Shown here piece after piece: positions 9,799 through 19,712 of a DNA stretch of 32,113 nucleotides. The DNA is from Burkholderiales bacterium. GTDB taxonomy: Bacteria > Pseudomonadota > Gammaproteobacteria > Burkholderiales > Burkholderiaceae_C. Positions within the stretch are counted from its first letter, which is position 1; every line of letters starts with the position of its first letter. Position numbers and translations under genes: made by a program. The notes under the pieces were generated by a model. It was not told the DNA's origin and ran no database searches. It saw nothing but the letters and a program-made list of their open reading frames with translations. The stretch covers positions 1 through 32,113 of the forward strand of contig CANNRR010000025.1 in NCBI GenBank assembly GCA_947508055.1, in the 5' to 3' direction.

Positions 9799-9852
9799 AG
9801 GCAGTGTTTCGCGGATGTTTCAGTGACAGGCTTGATGAGCGGAGAATGAAAT

Positions 9853-10413
9853 ATGGCAATTGATGAAATTAAGAAGGTGCTGGATGTAAAAATGGATCAG
9901 TCCATCGCGGCGTTCAAACATAACTTGACAAAAATTCGCACAGGCCGTGCCAATCCGGCTTTGCTGGACTCAGTACATGTAGATTATTACGGTGCAATGC
10001 TTCCGCTCAGCCAGGTGGCAAATTTGTCGTTATTGGATGCCCGCACCGTTAGTGTGCAGCCATGGGAAAAAGGGATGGGTGCCAAGATTGAGAAGGCTAT
10101 TCGCGATAGCGATTTGGGATTGAATCCATCCAGTATGGGTGACCTGATTCGTGTCCCCATGCCTGTGATGACAGAGGAGCGTCGGCGTGAATTGACCAAG
10201 GTTGTGCGGGCCGAGGGCGAAAGCTCCAAGATTGCCGTACGCAATTTGCGACGCGATGCAAATGAAGCTGTCAAGAAATTGGTCAAAGATAAATTGGTGT
10301 CCGAGGACGACCAAAAGCGCTCTGAGGCGGAAATTCAGAAACTGACGGACCGCCATATCGTGGAGGTGGACCGTCTGGTGGCTTCAAAAGAACACGACAT
10401 CATGGCGGTCTGA
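9853..10413 (+). CDS. frr: Ribosome recycling factor
   Basis: RRF, with EF-G, splits the post-termination ribosome. At 186 aa it has the family length. Characteristic stretches are [19 protein letters not shown], the [16 protein letters not shown] hinge region, and [14 protein letters not shown] near the C-terminal helix. Start ATG 9853 is preceded by GGAG. It is followed after 26 bp by uppS. Confidence 0.97.
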   Translation: MAIDEIKKVLDVKMDQSIAAFKHNLTKIRTGRANPALLDSVHVDYYGAMLPLSQVANLSLLDARTVSVQPWEKGMGAKIEKAIRDSDLGLNPSSMGDLIRVPMPVMTEERRRELTKVVRAEGESSKIAVRNLRRDANEAVKKLVKDKLVSEDDQKRSEAEIQKLTDRHIVEVDRLVASKEHDIMAV

Positions 10414-10439
10414 TTGCTGTCAAATAGGAGTGGTCATTA

Positions 10440-11165
10440 ATGGCTGGTCTGGTTCCTACGCCACTCCATGTTGCCATCGTAATGGATGGCAATGGTCGAT
10501 GGGCTTCCAAGCGTTTTCTTCCGCGCATCGCTGGGCACAAGCAAGGCGTTGACGCACTGAAACTTATTGTCAGAGCGTGCCCAAGTCGAGGCATCTCAGT
10601 TCTCACGGTGTTCGCTTTTTCGTCCGAGAACTGGAATCGTCCTGCCGCAGAGGTCTCCGGATTGATGGACATTCTCGTGCTCGCGCTTTCAAAGGAAGTA
10701 CCCAAGTTGCAGCGTGACGGCGTTCAAATTCGCTTTGTTGGCGCCCGCGACAATTTGTCAGCGCGGGTGAAGAAGGGGTTGGAAGACGCCGAAGCGGCCA
10801 CCGCGAATAACTCGGCGTTGACGCTCAATGTTTGTTTCAACTATGGTGGTCGTTGGGACATAGTTTTCGCCGCCGCGAAACTGGCGGATGCTGGAACGTT
10901 GATTACCGAGAAAAGTCTGTCCGGAGCTTTGGCCTTGGCACATTGCGGCGACCCGGACTTGCTGATTCGCACGGGCAATGAGAAACGACTTAGCAATTTC
11001 TTGCTGTGGCAGGTTGCGTATGCGGAACTGTATTTCAGCGCCCTGTTATGGCCCGATTTTGACGAGTCCGAGCTGGATAGCGCATTGTTGGAATTCAGAT
11101 CGCGCGAGCGTCGATTTGGAAAGACTTCCGCGCAAATTTCTGGCAATGTGGCGAGCGATGCATAA
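10440..11165 (+). CDS. uppS: Undecaprenyl diphosphate synthase (cis-prenyltransferase)
   Basis: UppS elongates farnesyl diphosphate with isopentenyl units to make C55 undecaprenyl diphosphate, the lipid carrier for peptidoglycan and O-antigen. The motif MDGNGRWA (catalytic Asp16) is followed by the conserved HKQGVDALK. FAFSSENWNRP and the C-terminal GDPDLLIRTGNEKRLSNFLLWQ are also typical. 241 aa. TAGGAG precedes ATG 10440. It is 12 bp upstream of cdsA. Confidence 0.97.
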   Translation: MAGLVPTPLHVAIVMDGNGRWASKRFLPRIAGHKQGVDALKLIVRACPSRGISVLTVFAFSSENWNRPAAEVSGLMDILVLALSKEVPKLQRDGVQIRFVGARDNLSARVKKGLEDAEAATANNSALTLNVCFNYGGRWDIVFAAAKLADAGTLITEKSLSGALALAHCGDPDLLIRTGNEKRLSNFLLWQVAYAELYFSALLWPDFDESELDSALLEFRSRERRFGKTSAQISGNVASDA

Positions 11166-11177
11166 AGGTAATGTTGC

Positions 11178-12029
11178 ATGCTGAAGCAGAGAGTTATCAC
11201 AGCGTTGGTGTTGTTGGCCATCTTGCTTCCGGCTGTTTTTTATCCCGCACCACAGGCATTCCTGGCAGTCGCATTGGTGTTGATTGCCGCTGGTGCGTGG
11301 GAGTGGGGTAAGCTCAACCAGTGCAGTCAGGCCGGCTCTCTGGTATTGGGCGCAGTTTGTGCGATGGTGTGCCTGGTGTCCTGGTATGTCGGGCTTTTGT
11401 ACCAGTCCCTGACCATGGTCTGGGTGTTTGCTGGGATCGTATGGGTTGTCGCCGGTACATGGCTTCTAAACGGGGGAGCCAAGGCCTGGACTGGTGTTCC
11501 ACAGCCTTTGCGTTTGATTGGTGGAGTTGCTGCGCTATGGGCTGCATGGGTTGCAGTAGCACAGGCCCGCATCATGGGAATCAATTTTTTGTTTTCAGTG
11601 CTTGTTTTGGTGTGGGTTGCAGATATTTCTGCGTACTTCGCGGGCAGAGCCCTAGGCGGACGGTTCTTTGACCGCAAACTGGCTCCGACCATCAGCCCTG
11701 GAAAAACATGGGAAGGGGCTTTCGGTGGATTGTTCGGTGTGGTCGCCTGTGCATTCGTGTGGCGCACCTTGGATAGCTCGGGGACTGGGGGGACAGCCAG
11801 TATCTACACGCATTTGGCAGACGTACATCCGGTATTTATGGTTTTGGCGGTTCTGTTTCTGGGGACCATGAGCGTTGTTGGCGATTTGGTTGAGTCGTTG
11901 TTCAAACGCAGTGCAGGTGTCAAGGACAGCAGTAACTTGTTGCCTGGACATGGGGGTGTGCTGGACCGTGTAGATGCGTTGCTGCCCATCCTCCCGCTCG
12001 CCATGATGCTGGCAACTTTAAGAATATGA
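11178..12029 (+). CDS. cdsA: Phosphatidate cytidylyltransferase (CDP-diglyceride synthase)
   Basis: CdsA makes CDP-diacylglycerol from phosphatidate and CTP, the entry to phospholipid synthesis. The protein is a 283-aa integral inner-membrane protein with several hydrophobic helices from the N-terminus (LVLLAILLPAVFYP onward). The C-terminal family signature is complete: SLFKR, then KDSSNLLPGHGGVLDRVD. ISPGKTWEGAFGG is also typical. Its TGA overlaps the dxr ATG (ATGA at 12026), indicating translational coupling. Confidence 0.97.
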   Translation: MLKQRVITALVLLAILLPAVFYPAPQAFLAVALVLIAAGAWEWGKLNQCSQAGSLVLGAVCAMVCLVSWYVGLLYQSLTMVWVFAGIVWVVAGTWLLNGGAKAWTGVPQPLRLIGGVAALWAAWVAVAQARIMGINFLFSVLVLVWVADISAYFAGRALGGRFFDRKLAPTISPGKTWEGAFGGLFGVVACAFVWRTLDSSGTGGTASIYTHLADVHPVFMVLAVLFLGTMSVVGDLVESLFKRSAGVKDSSNLLPGHGGVLDRVDALLPILPLAMMLATLRI

Positions 12030-13219
12030 AAATGTCTCGGGTGGTTGTGCTGGGGTCTACCGGGTCCATTGGCGTCAATACTCTGGATGTCATTGACCGG
12101 CATCCGGACAGGTTTGAGGTCTTTGCATTGACGGCCTCGACAAGCGTTGAAACCATGCTTGCGCAGTGCGCACGCCACAAACCAACCTTTGCCGTTATGG
12201 CCAGCGAAGAGCATGGCAAACTGTTACTTGAGGCTTGCGATGCTGAAGGTTTTCGTACACAAGTATTGTGGGGCGCCGGTGCCCTGGAAATGGTCGCGGC
12301 GCATGAAATGGTCGATATTGTTATGGCGGCTATCGTGGGTGCAGCTGGTTTGGCTGCCTGTCTTGCGGCTGCACGAAGTGGCAAGCGTTTGCTTCTTGCC
12401 AATAAGGAGGCGTTGGTCGTTGGTGGTCAGCTATTTATGGACACGGTTGCGGCCGGCGGTGCTACCTTGCTGCCCATCGATAGCGAGCACTCTGCGGTTT
12501 TTCAGTCCTTGCCGCCGGACCCACGCGATTGGGCGTCGCGAATTGACAAAATTATTTTGACTGCGTCTGGCGGGCCGTTTCGTAATCGCGAGCCGTCGAC
12601 TTTGCGCGATGTCACCCCGGAAGAAGCCTGTGCCCATCCCAATTGGGTTATGGGGCGCAAGATTTCTGTTGACTCAGCAACGATGATGAACAAAGCGCTT
12701 GAGGTCATTGAGGCAAAGTTTCTTTTCGGGGTGGCTCCTGAGAAAATTCAAGTTGTGATCCACCCGCAAAGTGTGATTCACTCGATGGTCCAGTATGTCG
12801 ATAATTCGGTGGTTGCCCAGCTTGGAACACCTGATATGCGTGGCCCGATTGCGTACGGTCTGTCTTGGCCTGACCGGGTGAGTTCTGGTGCCGCTGCACT
12901 CGATTTCGCGACGATGTCTGGACTGACCTTTGAAGCCATTGACACGGTAATGCACAAAAAGCGCTTTCCGGGGATAGATTTGGCGTGGGCTGCGTTGGCC
13001 GCGCCGCACGGAACCACAGCGGTCTTGAACGCGGCTAACGAGGTCGCTGTGGCTGCCTTTCTTGAGCGGCGAATCCGCTACGATGAAATCCACCATGTCA
13101 ACACAGAAACCTTGAGTTCGGTTCGACCCGAGGCGGCTGGTTCTCTCGAAGACCTGTTGGGACTGGATCTGCAGTCCAGGCGGGCCGCTGAAGCGGCTGT
13201 TTCGCGTCTGAGTGCTTGA
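12026..13219 (+). CDS. dxr: 1-deoxy-D-xylulose 5-phosphate reductoisomerase
   Basis: DXR converts DXP to MEP with NADPH, the first committed step of the non-mevalonate isoprenoid pathway, and so feeds UppS. The NADPH-binding GSTGSIG is at residues 10-16. NKEALVVGG, the metal-site region PIDSEHSAVFQ, and MGRKISVDSATMMNKALEVIEA are intact. 397 aa, full length. ATG 12026 overlaps the cdsA stop; a second ATG at 12032 is also possible. Confidence 0.97.
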   Translation: MKMSRVVVLGSTGSIGVNTLDVIDRHPDRFEVFALTASTSVETMLAQCARHKPTFAVMASEEHGKLLLEACDAEGFRTQVLWGAGALEMVAAHEMVDIVMAAIVGAAGLAACLAAARSGKRLLLANKEALVVGGQLFMDTVAAGGATLLPIDSEHSAVFQSLPPDPRDWASRIDKIILTASGGPFRNREPSTLRDVTPEEACAHPNWVMGRKISVDSATMMNKALEVIEAKFLFGVAPEKIQVVIHPQSVIHSMVQYVDNSVVAQLGTPDMRGPIAYGLSWPDRVSSGAAALDFATMSGLTFEAIDTVMHKKRFPGIDLAWAALAAPHGTTAVLNAANEVAVAAFLERRIRYDEIHHVNTETLSSVRPEAAGSLEDLLGLDLQSRRAAEAAVSRLSA

Positions 13220-13237
13220 TTATCGTCTCGCATTGAC

Positions 13238-14596
13238 ATGTTGACCCTGGTTGCATTTGTTGTTTCCATTGCGGTGTTGGTCACGGTACACGAATGGGGT
13301 CACTACGCCATAGCGCGCGGCTGCGGCGTTAAGGTCTTGCGATTTTCAGTCGGTTTCGGTCCGCGGATCGCGGGGTGGACATCGTCAAAGCTTGGGACTG
13401 AGTATGTGGTCGGGTTGTTCCCCATCGGGGGGTACGTCAAAATGCTGGACGAGCAGGCTGCCCCCGTGGCTGAATCTGAGCGATACATGGCATTCAGCAA
13501 TATGCCATTGCGCAGCAGGGCGTCGATAGTCATCGCGGGACCATTGGCCAACCTGTTGCTGGCGGTGGTTCTGTATTCTGTTGTGAACTGGATTGGCGTC
13601 GAGCAGCATCAAGCCGTCCTAGCTCGACCGCACCATCACTCAATCCTGGCCGAATCGGGCTTTGTCGGGGGGGAACGGATTCTGCGGGCAGCCTTGGATG
13701 GCGATGCCATGGAGGACGTAGTTTCATTTGAGGGTTTTCGGTGGTGGCTTGCAAAGGGCGCGATTGAGCACCGCAATGTGCAAGTGGAGTTCACTGACCC
13801 GCGTGGTGGAACCCATTCGACATTGTTGATGTTAGCTGGCATTGATGCGCGCCATGCTGACGCCCAACTGTTTCAGAAAATTGGGGCTGTGGGGCCTTTT
13901 TCTCGGGCTCGATTGGGTGCTTTGATGCCCGATGGTGCCGCCGAGCAGGCGCACTTGCTGACAGGTGATGTGGTGCTTCGAGTGGATGAAACAGACATCG
14001 TCGATGCTGCCCAGCTACGTGAAGTGATCCGCTCGTCTTGGCGAGCCGGCACTCCACAGCGCCAAACTTGGGAGGTGACGCGGAGCGGCGAGCATATGTC
14101 AATTGCCGTTGCTCCCAAACTGGTGCACGAAGGTGGCGAATCTATTGGTCGCGTTGGTGCAATCATTGGTGGCCCCCCTGCAGTAGTAATGGTCCAATAC
14201 GGGTTTTTGGACGGGATCAGTGAGGCGTTTCGCCACGCGTGGGAAACATCGTTCCTGACCTTGCGTGTGATGGGGCAAATTGTGATGGGGGAAGCATCGC
14301 TCAGAAACCTGAGTGGACCGATCGCCATCGCTGACTACGCTGGCAAATCAGCAGCAATGGGCTTCACCCAGTTTCTAGCTTTCCTTGCTTTGATGAGTGT
14401 CAGTTTGGGCGTTCTCAACTTGCTACCGTTACCGGTGCTAGATGGTGGTCACCTGATGTATTATCTTTGGGAAGCGCTTTCTGGAAAGCCAGTGGCGCAA
14501 CTGTGGACTGAACGACTGCAAAAAGTGGGTATTGTCATCTTGATGATGATGATGTCCGTTGCAATTTTTAACGATGTGACGCGTTTGCTGCGGTGA
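13238..14596 (+). CDS. rseP: RIP site-2 protease RseP
   Basis: RseP is an inner-membrane zinc metalloprotease that cleaves anti-sigma factor RseA inside the membrane and also clears signal peptides. The zinc motif HEWGH (residues 18-22) lies in the first hydrophobic segment. A PDZ region occupies the middle (LGALMPDGAAEQAHLLTGDVV), and the C-terminal LDGGH (near residue 402) supplies the third ligand. 452 aa. It starts 19 bp after dxr and its end is followed at once by the bamA leader. Placement before bamA fits envelope stress control, though no sigma-E promoter was identified. Confidence 0.95.
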   Translation: MLTLVAFVVSIAVLVTVHEWGHYAIARGCGVKVLRFSVGFGPRIAGWTSSKLGTEYVVGLFPIGGYVKMLDEQAAPVAESERYMAFSNMPLRSRASIVIAGPLANLLLAVVLYSVVNWIGVEQHQAVLARPHHHSILAESGFVGGERILRAALDGDAMEDVVSFEGFRWWLAKGAIEHRNVQVEFTDPRGGTHSTLLMLAGIDARHADAQLFQKIGAVGPFSRARLGALMPDGAAEQAHLLTGDVVLRVDETDIVDAAQLREVIRSSWRAGTPQRQTWEVTRSGEHMSIAVAPKLVHEGGESIGRVGAIIGGPPAVVMVQYGFLDGISEAFRHAWETSFLTLRVMGQIVMGEASLRNLSGPIAIADYAGKSAAMGFTQFLAFLALMSVSLGVLNLLPLPVLDGGHLMYYLWEALSGKPVAQLWTERLQKVGIVILMMMMSVAIFNDVTRLLR

Positions 14597-14643
14597 TTAT
14601 TCGGACCTGTCCTCAATCTTCCGGACTACTTAAATTGACAAAA

Positions 14644-16941
14644 ATGCAATTCAATCGCAATTTTCTGCGCCGCGTTTCCATTGCGGCAGCTTCGCTTCTG
14701 GTGATTCAGGGCGCGCTGGCGGTGGAGCCATTTACGGTGAAGGATATTCGGGTTGAAGGCCTCCAAAGAGCGGAAGCCGGGACGATTTTCGCCTCGTTGC
14801 CAGTTCGTGTCGGAGATATCTACAGCGATGAAAAGGCTGCGGCGTCAATCAAAGCCTTGTTTGGCCTTGGATTGTTCAAGGACGTGCGCATTGAGGTCAA
14901 CGCCGATGTTCTGGTGGTTATCGTGGAGGAACGCCCCACCATTGCCGAAATGGATTTTGTCGGTGCCAAGGAGTTCGATAAGGACGTTTTGAAAAAGGCG
15001 CTGGTGCAGATTGGACTGGCGGATGGTCGTCCTTTTGACAAGGCACTGGTTGATCGGGCGGAGCAGGAACTGAAGCGGCAGTACATCAATCGAAGTATGT
15101 ACGCCTCGGAAGTAATTACCACGGTTACACCTGTTGATCGCAATCGTGTCAATTTAAGCTTCGCAGTGGTGGAGGGGGAACCCGCCAAGATCAGCGATAT
15201 CCGCATTGTGGGAACCAAGGCTTTCTCCGAGTCGACTCTGCGTGGGCTGTTTGATCTTGATACTGGGGGATGGCTGAGTTGGTATACCAAATCGGATCGT
15301 TATGCGCGGGCTAAATTGAATGCGGACTTAGAGGCTTTGCGGTCCTATTACCTGGCACGCGGTTACCTGGAATTTAAGGTGGAATCAACCCAGGTTGCGA
15401 TTTCTCCGAATAAGCAGGATATTGGAATAACGATCAATGTCAGCGAAGGAGATCAGTTTGTCGTTTCCAGCGTCAAGCTTGCCGGGAATTTCTTGGGCAG
15501 GGAGGATGAGTTCCGTTCATTGGTTGCAATCCAGGCTGGGCAACCCTACAACGCCGATCAAATCGCTGTGACCAACAAAGCATTTACGGACCATTTCGGT
15601 AATTTTGGCTACGCTTTCTCGCGGATTGAGCCGCGTACCGTGATTGATCGCACAACCAATCGGGTTGAAGTGACTTTGCAGGCGGATCCATCCCGACGCG
15701 TATACGTCCGACGCATCAATGTTGCTGGCAATGATCGAACGCGCGACGAAGTGATTCGCCGTGAGTTCCGGCAGTTGGAGGCATCTTGGTATGACGGTGA
15801 AAAAATCAAATTGTCACGCAACCGTGTTGACCGGCTGGGGTATTTTAAGGAAGTGACCATGGATACCGCGGAAGTTCCGGGTTCTTTCGATCAGGTGGAC
15901 CTGACTGTCACCGTTTCCGAAAAGCCAACTGGAAGCATTAGCCTGGGCGCTGGTATTTCCAGTGCTGATGGATTTGGTTTGACGTTTGGTTTTAGACAGG
16001 ACAATGCGTTTGGCTCGGGAAACTCGCTGGGTATTGAGCTCAACACCAGCAAGCAAAATCGCACGCTGGTATTCAATACGACCAATCCCTATTTCACTGA
16101 AGACGGTGTGTCGCGAACGATTGATGTTTACCAGCGCAATACAAAGCCCTATGTTGATATCAATAGCTACGCGATTGAAACAACTGGAGGAAGCGTGCGC
16201 TTCGGGGTCCCATTCACCGAATTCGACACCGTCTATTTTGGTCTGGGCATCGACCAGACCACTGTTGTGGCGGGCACGTTATTGCCGGTGGTGTACCAGG
16301 ATTTTGCCAACCGCTTTGGATTTACCAGCAACGCGGTTCCGTTGACCGTTGGCTGGGGGCGTGACACTCGCGATAGTGCTCTTGTTCCTACCATGGGCAA
16401 GGTGATCAAGTCTTCCGCCGAGTGGAGTGTTGCGGGCGAACTGAAATATGTTCGGGCGACTGCCAGCTACCAGCATTACGTGCCTGTTACCAACAAGATA
16501 ACAGGGGCGTTCAATGCCGAGCTGTCGGTTGGTTCAGGCACCGGTGACACACCGTATCCCATCTTCAAGAATTTTTATTCTGGCGGTCTGGGGTCGGTGC
16601 GCGGCTTTGAACAAGGGAGCCTGACAACCGGGCCGCAACGTGATTTAGGCCTTACGTCAACTGGTGGTACCAAGAAGGTCAACTTCAATGCCGAATTGCT
16701 CTCGCCGCTCCCGGGTGGCGGCAAGGATCGGACACTGCGCGTCTACGCCTTCATGGACGCTGGCGGGCTCTACGGTCCAGATGAGGCAATTCAGTTTTCT
16801 GATATGCGGAGTTCCTATGGGGTGGGTATTAGCTGGATCTCACCAGTGGGGCCGTTGCGGCTCGCTTTTGCGAAGCCTATTCATCAATTCGAAAACGATA
16901 GAATTCAGTCCTTGCAATTCCAGATTGGAAGCTCTTTCTAA
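14644..16941 (+). CDS. bamA: Outer membrane protein assembly factor BamA
   Basis: BamA is the essential Omp85 core of the BAM complex that folds beta-barrel proteins into the outer membrane. A signal peptide covers residues 1-26 (cleavage likely ALA/VEP). The mature protein starts FTVKDIRVEGLQRAEAGTIF, the usual POTRA1 sequence; five POTRA repeats run to about residue 430, followed by a barrel. The barrel-lumen loop motif SVRGFEQGSL is near residue 651, and the protein ends in Phe as outer-membrane barrels do. I start at ATG 14644 (765 aa); a GTG at 14593 overlapping the rseP stop would extend the signal peptide unnaturally. Confidence 0.96.
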   Translation: MQFNRNFLRRVSIAAASLLVIQGALAVEPFTVKDIRVEGLQRAEAGTIFASLPVRVGDIYSDEKAAASIKALFGLGLFKDVRIEVNADVLVVIVEERPTIAEMDFVGAKEFDKDVLKKALVQIGLADGRPFDKALVDRAEQELKRQYINRSMYASEVITTVTPVDRNRVNLSFAVVEGEPAKISDIRIVGTKAFSESTLRGLFDLDTGGWLSWYTKSDRYARAKLNADLEALRSYYLARGYLEFKVESTQVAISPNKQDIGITINVSEGDQFVVSSVKLAGNFLGREDEFRSLVAIQAGQPYNADQIAVTNKAFTDHFGNFGYAFSRIEPRTVIDRTTNRVEVTLQADPSRRVYVRRINVAGNDRTRDEVIRREFRQLEASWYDGEKIKLSRNRVDRLGYFKEVTMDTAEVPGSFDQVDLTVTVSEKPTGSISLGAGISSADGFGLTFGFRQDNAFGSGNSLGIELNTSKQNRTLVFNTTNPYFTEDGVSRTIDVYQRNTKPYVDINSYAIETTGGSVRFGVPFTEFDTVYFGLGIDQTTVVAGTLLPVVYQDFANRFGFTSNAVPLTVGWGRDTRDSALVPTMGKVIKSSAEWSVAGELKYVRATASYQHYVPVTNKITGAFNAELSVGSGTGDTPYPIFKNFYSGGLGSVRGFEQGSLTTGPQRDLGLTSTGGTKKVNFNAELLSPLPGGGKDRTLRVYAFMDAGGLYGPDEAIQFSDMRSSYGVGISWISPVGPLRLAFAKPIHQFENDRIQSLQFQIGSSF

Positions 16942-17451
16942 ATGAACACTTCAAAATTACGTTGGTTGCTATCGGTGTTGTTGGCCGGCTGTGCATTGGG
17001 TGCAATAGCTCAGGACTTCAAGGTTGGGTATATCAACACTCAGGTCATCACAACACAGTCGAATCCTGCCAAGGCGGCCCAGGTTAAATTGGAGCAGGAG
17101 TTTTCCAAACGCCAGAAAGAGCTGACGGACCAGCAAGCCTCGCTGAAGGTATTCGGCGAAAAATTTGACCGTGATGCACCAACACTGAGCGAAAGTCAGC
17201 GTAGCGCCCGGCAAAAGGAAGGTGCTGAAATGTCCCGTGACCTCCAGCGTCGGCAGCGTGAATTTCAAGAAGACCTGAACGGCCGCAGGAATGAAGAACT
17301 GCAGCAAGTGTTAGACAGGGCTACAAAAGCCGTCAAGCTGGTTGCGGATGCAGAAAAGTACGACATGGTGTTGCAAGAAGTGGTGTACGTCAATACCAAG
17401 CACGACATTACCGAAAAGGTTTTGAAGATTCTTAACTCTGTCTCCAAATAG
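16942..17451 (+). CDS. skp: OmpH/Skp-family periplasmic chaperone
   Basis: Skp trimers hold unfolded outer-membrane proteins in the periplasm and deliver them to BamA. The 169-aa protein begins with a signal sequence (residues 1-23, possible cut AIA/QDF), then KVGYINTQVIT, followed by long charged helices forming the tentacle coiled coils, and ends with a short hydrophobic strand (YDMVLQEVVYV). The start ATG directly follows the bamA stop codon. The signal contains LAGC at residues 14-17, a possible lipobox, so lipoprotein processing cannot be excluded. Confidence 0.9.
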   Translation: MNTSKLRWLLSVLLAGCALGAIAQDFKVGYINTQVITTQSNPAKAAQVKLEQEFSKRQKELTDQQASLKVFGEKFDRDAPTLSESQRSARQKEGAEMSRDLQRRQREFQEDLNGRRNEELQQVLDRATKAVKLVADAEKYDMVLQEVVYVNTKHDITEKVLKILNSVSK

Positions 17452-17475
17452 GTACCGGACGACCGTCCTTGGAGT

Positions 17476-18450
17476 ATGAAAACTGACCTGTCGTCGATAG
17501 TCGCTGCATTGGGTGGCGTACTGCACGGCGATGGGGCACTCGTTGTGACTGGCTTGGCTCCACTGGAGACTGCTACCAGGCATGATGTGAGTTTCCTGAG
17601 CAACCCACGGTACCAGTCACAACTGATTGCGTCACAGGCGGCATGCATCATCGTGTCCTCGGCAATGCAAACCGCCGCAGTTGCCCGCGGGGCCTGTATC
17701 GTCACCGATCAACCGTATTTGTACTTTGCACGGCTGACTCAACTTTGGAAGCGCGGACGGGACGCAAGTATGTACTGTGGAATTCACGCGAGTGCCGTGG
17801 TCGATCCAAAAGCTGTTGTTCATCCCACCGCTACTATTGGCCCTCTGTGCGTGGTGGAACGTGGCGCTCGCATTGGTGCCGATACCGTGCTCAAGTCCCG
17901 TGTGACCGTAGGCGAAGACTGCGTGCTGGGTGAACGTTGCATTGTCCATGCCGGTGCCGTCATCGGAGCTGATGGTTTTGGCTTTGCGCCCAACGGAGTC
18001 GCTTGGGAAAAAATTGCGCAGCTCGGAGCTGTACAGATTGGCAATGACGTGGAAATTGGTGCCAACACCTGCATAGACCGTGGCGCTTTGCAAGACACCG
18101 TGATTGAAGATGGCGTCAAGCTCGATAACCTGATCCAAATTGGTCATAACGTGCGGGTCGGGCGGAACACTGCCATGGCTGGCTGTGTTGGCGTAGCCGG
18201 CAGTGCAACAATTGGTGAACATTGCACAGTTGGCGGTGGTGCCATTATCTTGGGTCACCTCACTTTGGGGCCGGATGTCAACATTTCTGCGGGAACGCTG
18301 GTTAGCAAGTCGATTTTGAAATCGGGGCACTACACTGGAATATTTCCGGTAGACGACAACGCAAGTTGGGAACGCAATGCGGCATCGCTCAAGCAGCTTT
18401 ACAGCTTGCGCGATCGAATCAAGACTTTGGAAAAAGAGATAAAGCAATGA
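17476..18450 (+). CDS. lpxD: UDP-3-O-acylglucosamine N-acyltransferase
   Basis: LpxD adds the second hydroxyacyl chain from acyl-ACP in lipid A synthesis. An N-terminal uridine-binding domain (residues 1-100, including [10 protein letters not shown]) precedes the left-handed beta helix of hexapeptide repeats. The catalytic-His region appears as [14 protein letters not shown], with [11 protein letters not shown] upstream. 324 aa, with a C-terminal helix ([17 protein letters not shown]). TTGGAG precedes ATG 17476. Its stop overlaps the fabZ start (ATGA at 18447). Confidence 0.97.
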   Translation: MKTDLSSIVAALGGVLHGDGALVVTGLAPLETATRHDVSFLSNPRYQSQLIASQAACIIVSSAMQTAAVARGACIVTDQPYLYFARLTQLWKRGRDASMYCGIHASAVVDPKAVVHPTATIGPLCVVERGARIGADTVLKSRVTVGEDCVLGERCIVHAGAVIGADGFGFAPNGVAWEKIAQLGAVQIGNDVEIGANTCIDRGALQDTVIEDGVKLDNLIQIGHNVRVGRNTAMAGCVGVAGSATIGEHCTVGGGAIILGHLTLGPDVNISAGTLVSKSILKSGHYTGIFPVDDNASWERNAASLKQLYSLRDRIKTLEKEIKQ

Positions 18451-18887
18451 TGGATATCCACGAAATACTCAAGCAGTTGCCCCATCGCTACCCATTTCTC
18501 ATGGTGGATCGTGTTTTGTCAGTAGAAAAGGGTAAAACTATTCAGGCACTTAAAAACGTGTCTATCAATGAGCCGTTTTTTAATGGGCACTTTCCGCATC
18601 GTCCGGTGATGCCAGGCGTATTGATGCTTGAAGCCATGGCCCAGGCGGCTGCGTTGCTTGCGTTTGACACTCTGGGTGTTACGCCAGACGACAAGACCGT
18701 GTACTACTTTGCCGGCATCGACGGCGCCCGCTTCAAGCGCCCGGTAGAACCCGGCGACCAACTGATCATGGACGTGGAGTTGCTGCGTATGAAGTCCGGT
18801 ATCTTCAAGTTCAAGGGTGTGACCCGTGTCGATGGCAACGTGGTTTGCGAAGCGGAATTGATGTGCACCATGCGCACCATCGCCTGA
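18447..18887 (+). CDS. fabZ: 3-hydroxyacyl-ACP dehydratase FabZ
   Basis: FabZ dehydrates 3-hydroxyacyl-ACP in fatty-acid synthesis and competes with LpxA/LpxD for hydroxyacyl-ACP. This hot-dog-fold protein has [10 protein letters not shown] at residues 13-22, catalytic His48 in [12 protein letters not shown], and Glu62 in MLEAMAQ. 146 aa from ATG 18447, which overlaps the lpxD stop; a second ATG follows at 18450. Base composition rises sharply within the gene (see findings). Confidence 0.97.
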   Translation: MMDIHEILKQLPHRYPFLMVDRVLSVEKGKTIQALKNVSINEPFFNGHFPHRPVMPGVLMLEAMAQAAALLAFDTLGVTPDDKTVYYFAGIDGARFKRPVEPGDQLIMDVELLRMKSGIFKFKGVTRVDGNVVCEAELMCTMRTIA

Positions 18888-18908
18888 GGCGTCCAGGCAG
18901 CTCACACT

Positions 18909-19703
18909 GTGACACATATTCACGCTAGCGCCATCATTGATCCTGCGGCCGAACTGGACGACTCGGTCACGATCGGACCTTACACCGTCATTGGACCGCA
19001 TGTTTGCATTGCAGCCGGAACCACGGTCGGGCCTCACTGCGTTATCGAAGGACGCACCACGATCGGCCGTGACAACCGCATCTTCCAGTTCAATTCCCTG
19101 GGTGCCATTCCGCAGGACAAGAAATACGCGGGTGAGCCCTGCGAACTGCGTATTGGGGACCGCAACACCATTCGGGAGTTTTGTACCTTCAACATTGGCT
19201 CACCTGGAGATGTGGGCGTAACGCAGGTCGGCAACGACAACTGGATCATGGCCTATGTACACCTGGCGCATGACTGTCAGGTGGGAAACAACACTATTTT
19301 CGCCAATAACTCGCAGCTCGCGGGTCATGTGCAAGTGGGCGATTGGGTTATTCTGGGCGGCTTCACTGTGGTTCACCAGTTTGTGCGCCTCGGGGCGCAT
19401 AGCATGACGGCTATGTGCGCATTGCTTTTTGCCGACTTGCCGCCCTTTGTGATGTGTCAGGGACAACCTGCCGCAGCACGCTCCATGAATTTTGAGGGCT
19501 TGCGCCGCCGTGGCTGGACGCCCGAGCGTATCAGTGGTATCAAGGCCATGCACAAGGCACTTTATCGGGATGATCTGACGTTGGATCAAGCGAAAACGCG
19601 TATCGCCGAACTGGAAGACGATCAGCCCGAAACAGCGGTTGACGTGGCCATGATGCTGTCCTTTCTGGATCAAACCTCACCCCAACGCGGTATCGTCCGC
19701 TAA
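18909..19703 (+). CDS. lpxA: UDP-N-acetylglucosamine acyltransferase
   Basis: LpxA catalyses the first lipid A step, moving a 3-hydroxyacyl chain from ACP to UDP-GlcNAc. Hexapeptide repeats fill the first two thirds ([20 protein letters not shown] onward). The catalytic-His segment is [14 protein letters not shown], and a helical C-terminal domain starts at [10 protein letters not shown]. 264 aa from GTG 18909, which matches the family start (THIHASAII). The residues where many LpxA have an NRGT motif read NIGSPGD here, probably a lineage variant. Confidence 0.96.
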   Translation: MTHIHASAIIDPAAELDDSVTIGPYTVIGPHVCIAAGTTVGPHCVIEGRTTIGRDNRIFQFNSLGAIPQDKKYAGEPCELRIGDRNTIREFCTFNIGSPGDVGVTQVGNDNWIMAYVHLAHDCQVGNNTIFANNSQLAGHVQVGDWVILGGFTVVHQFVRLGAHSMTAMCALLFADLPPFVMCQGQPAAARSMNFEGLRRRGWTPERISGIKAMHKALYRDDLTLDQAKTRIAELEDDQPETAVDVAMMLSFLDQTSPQRGIVR

Positions 19704-19712
19704 GAGCGCTCT

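Noticed and set aside
14593-14643. GTG 14593 as the bamA start, overlapping the rseP stop
   Set aside because: It would add 17 residues before a well-formed signal peptide that begins at ATG 14644.
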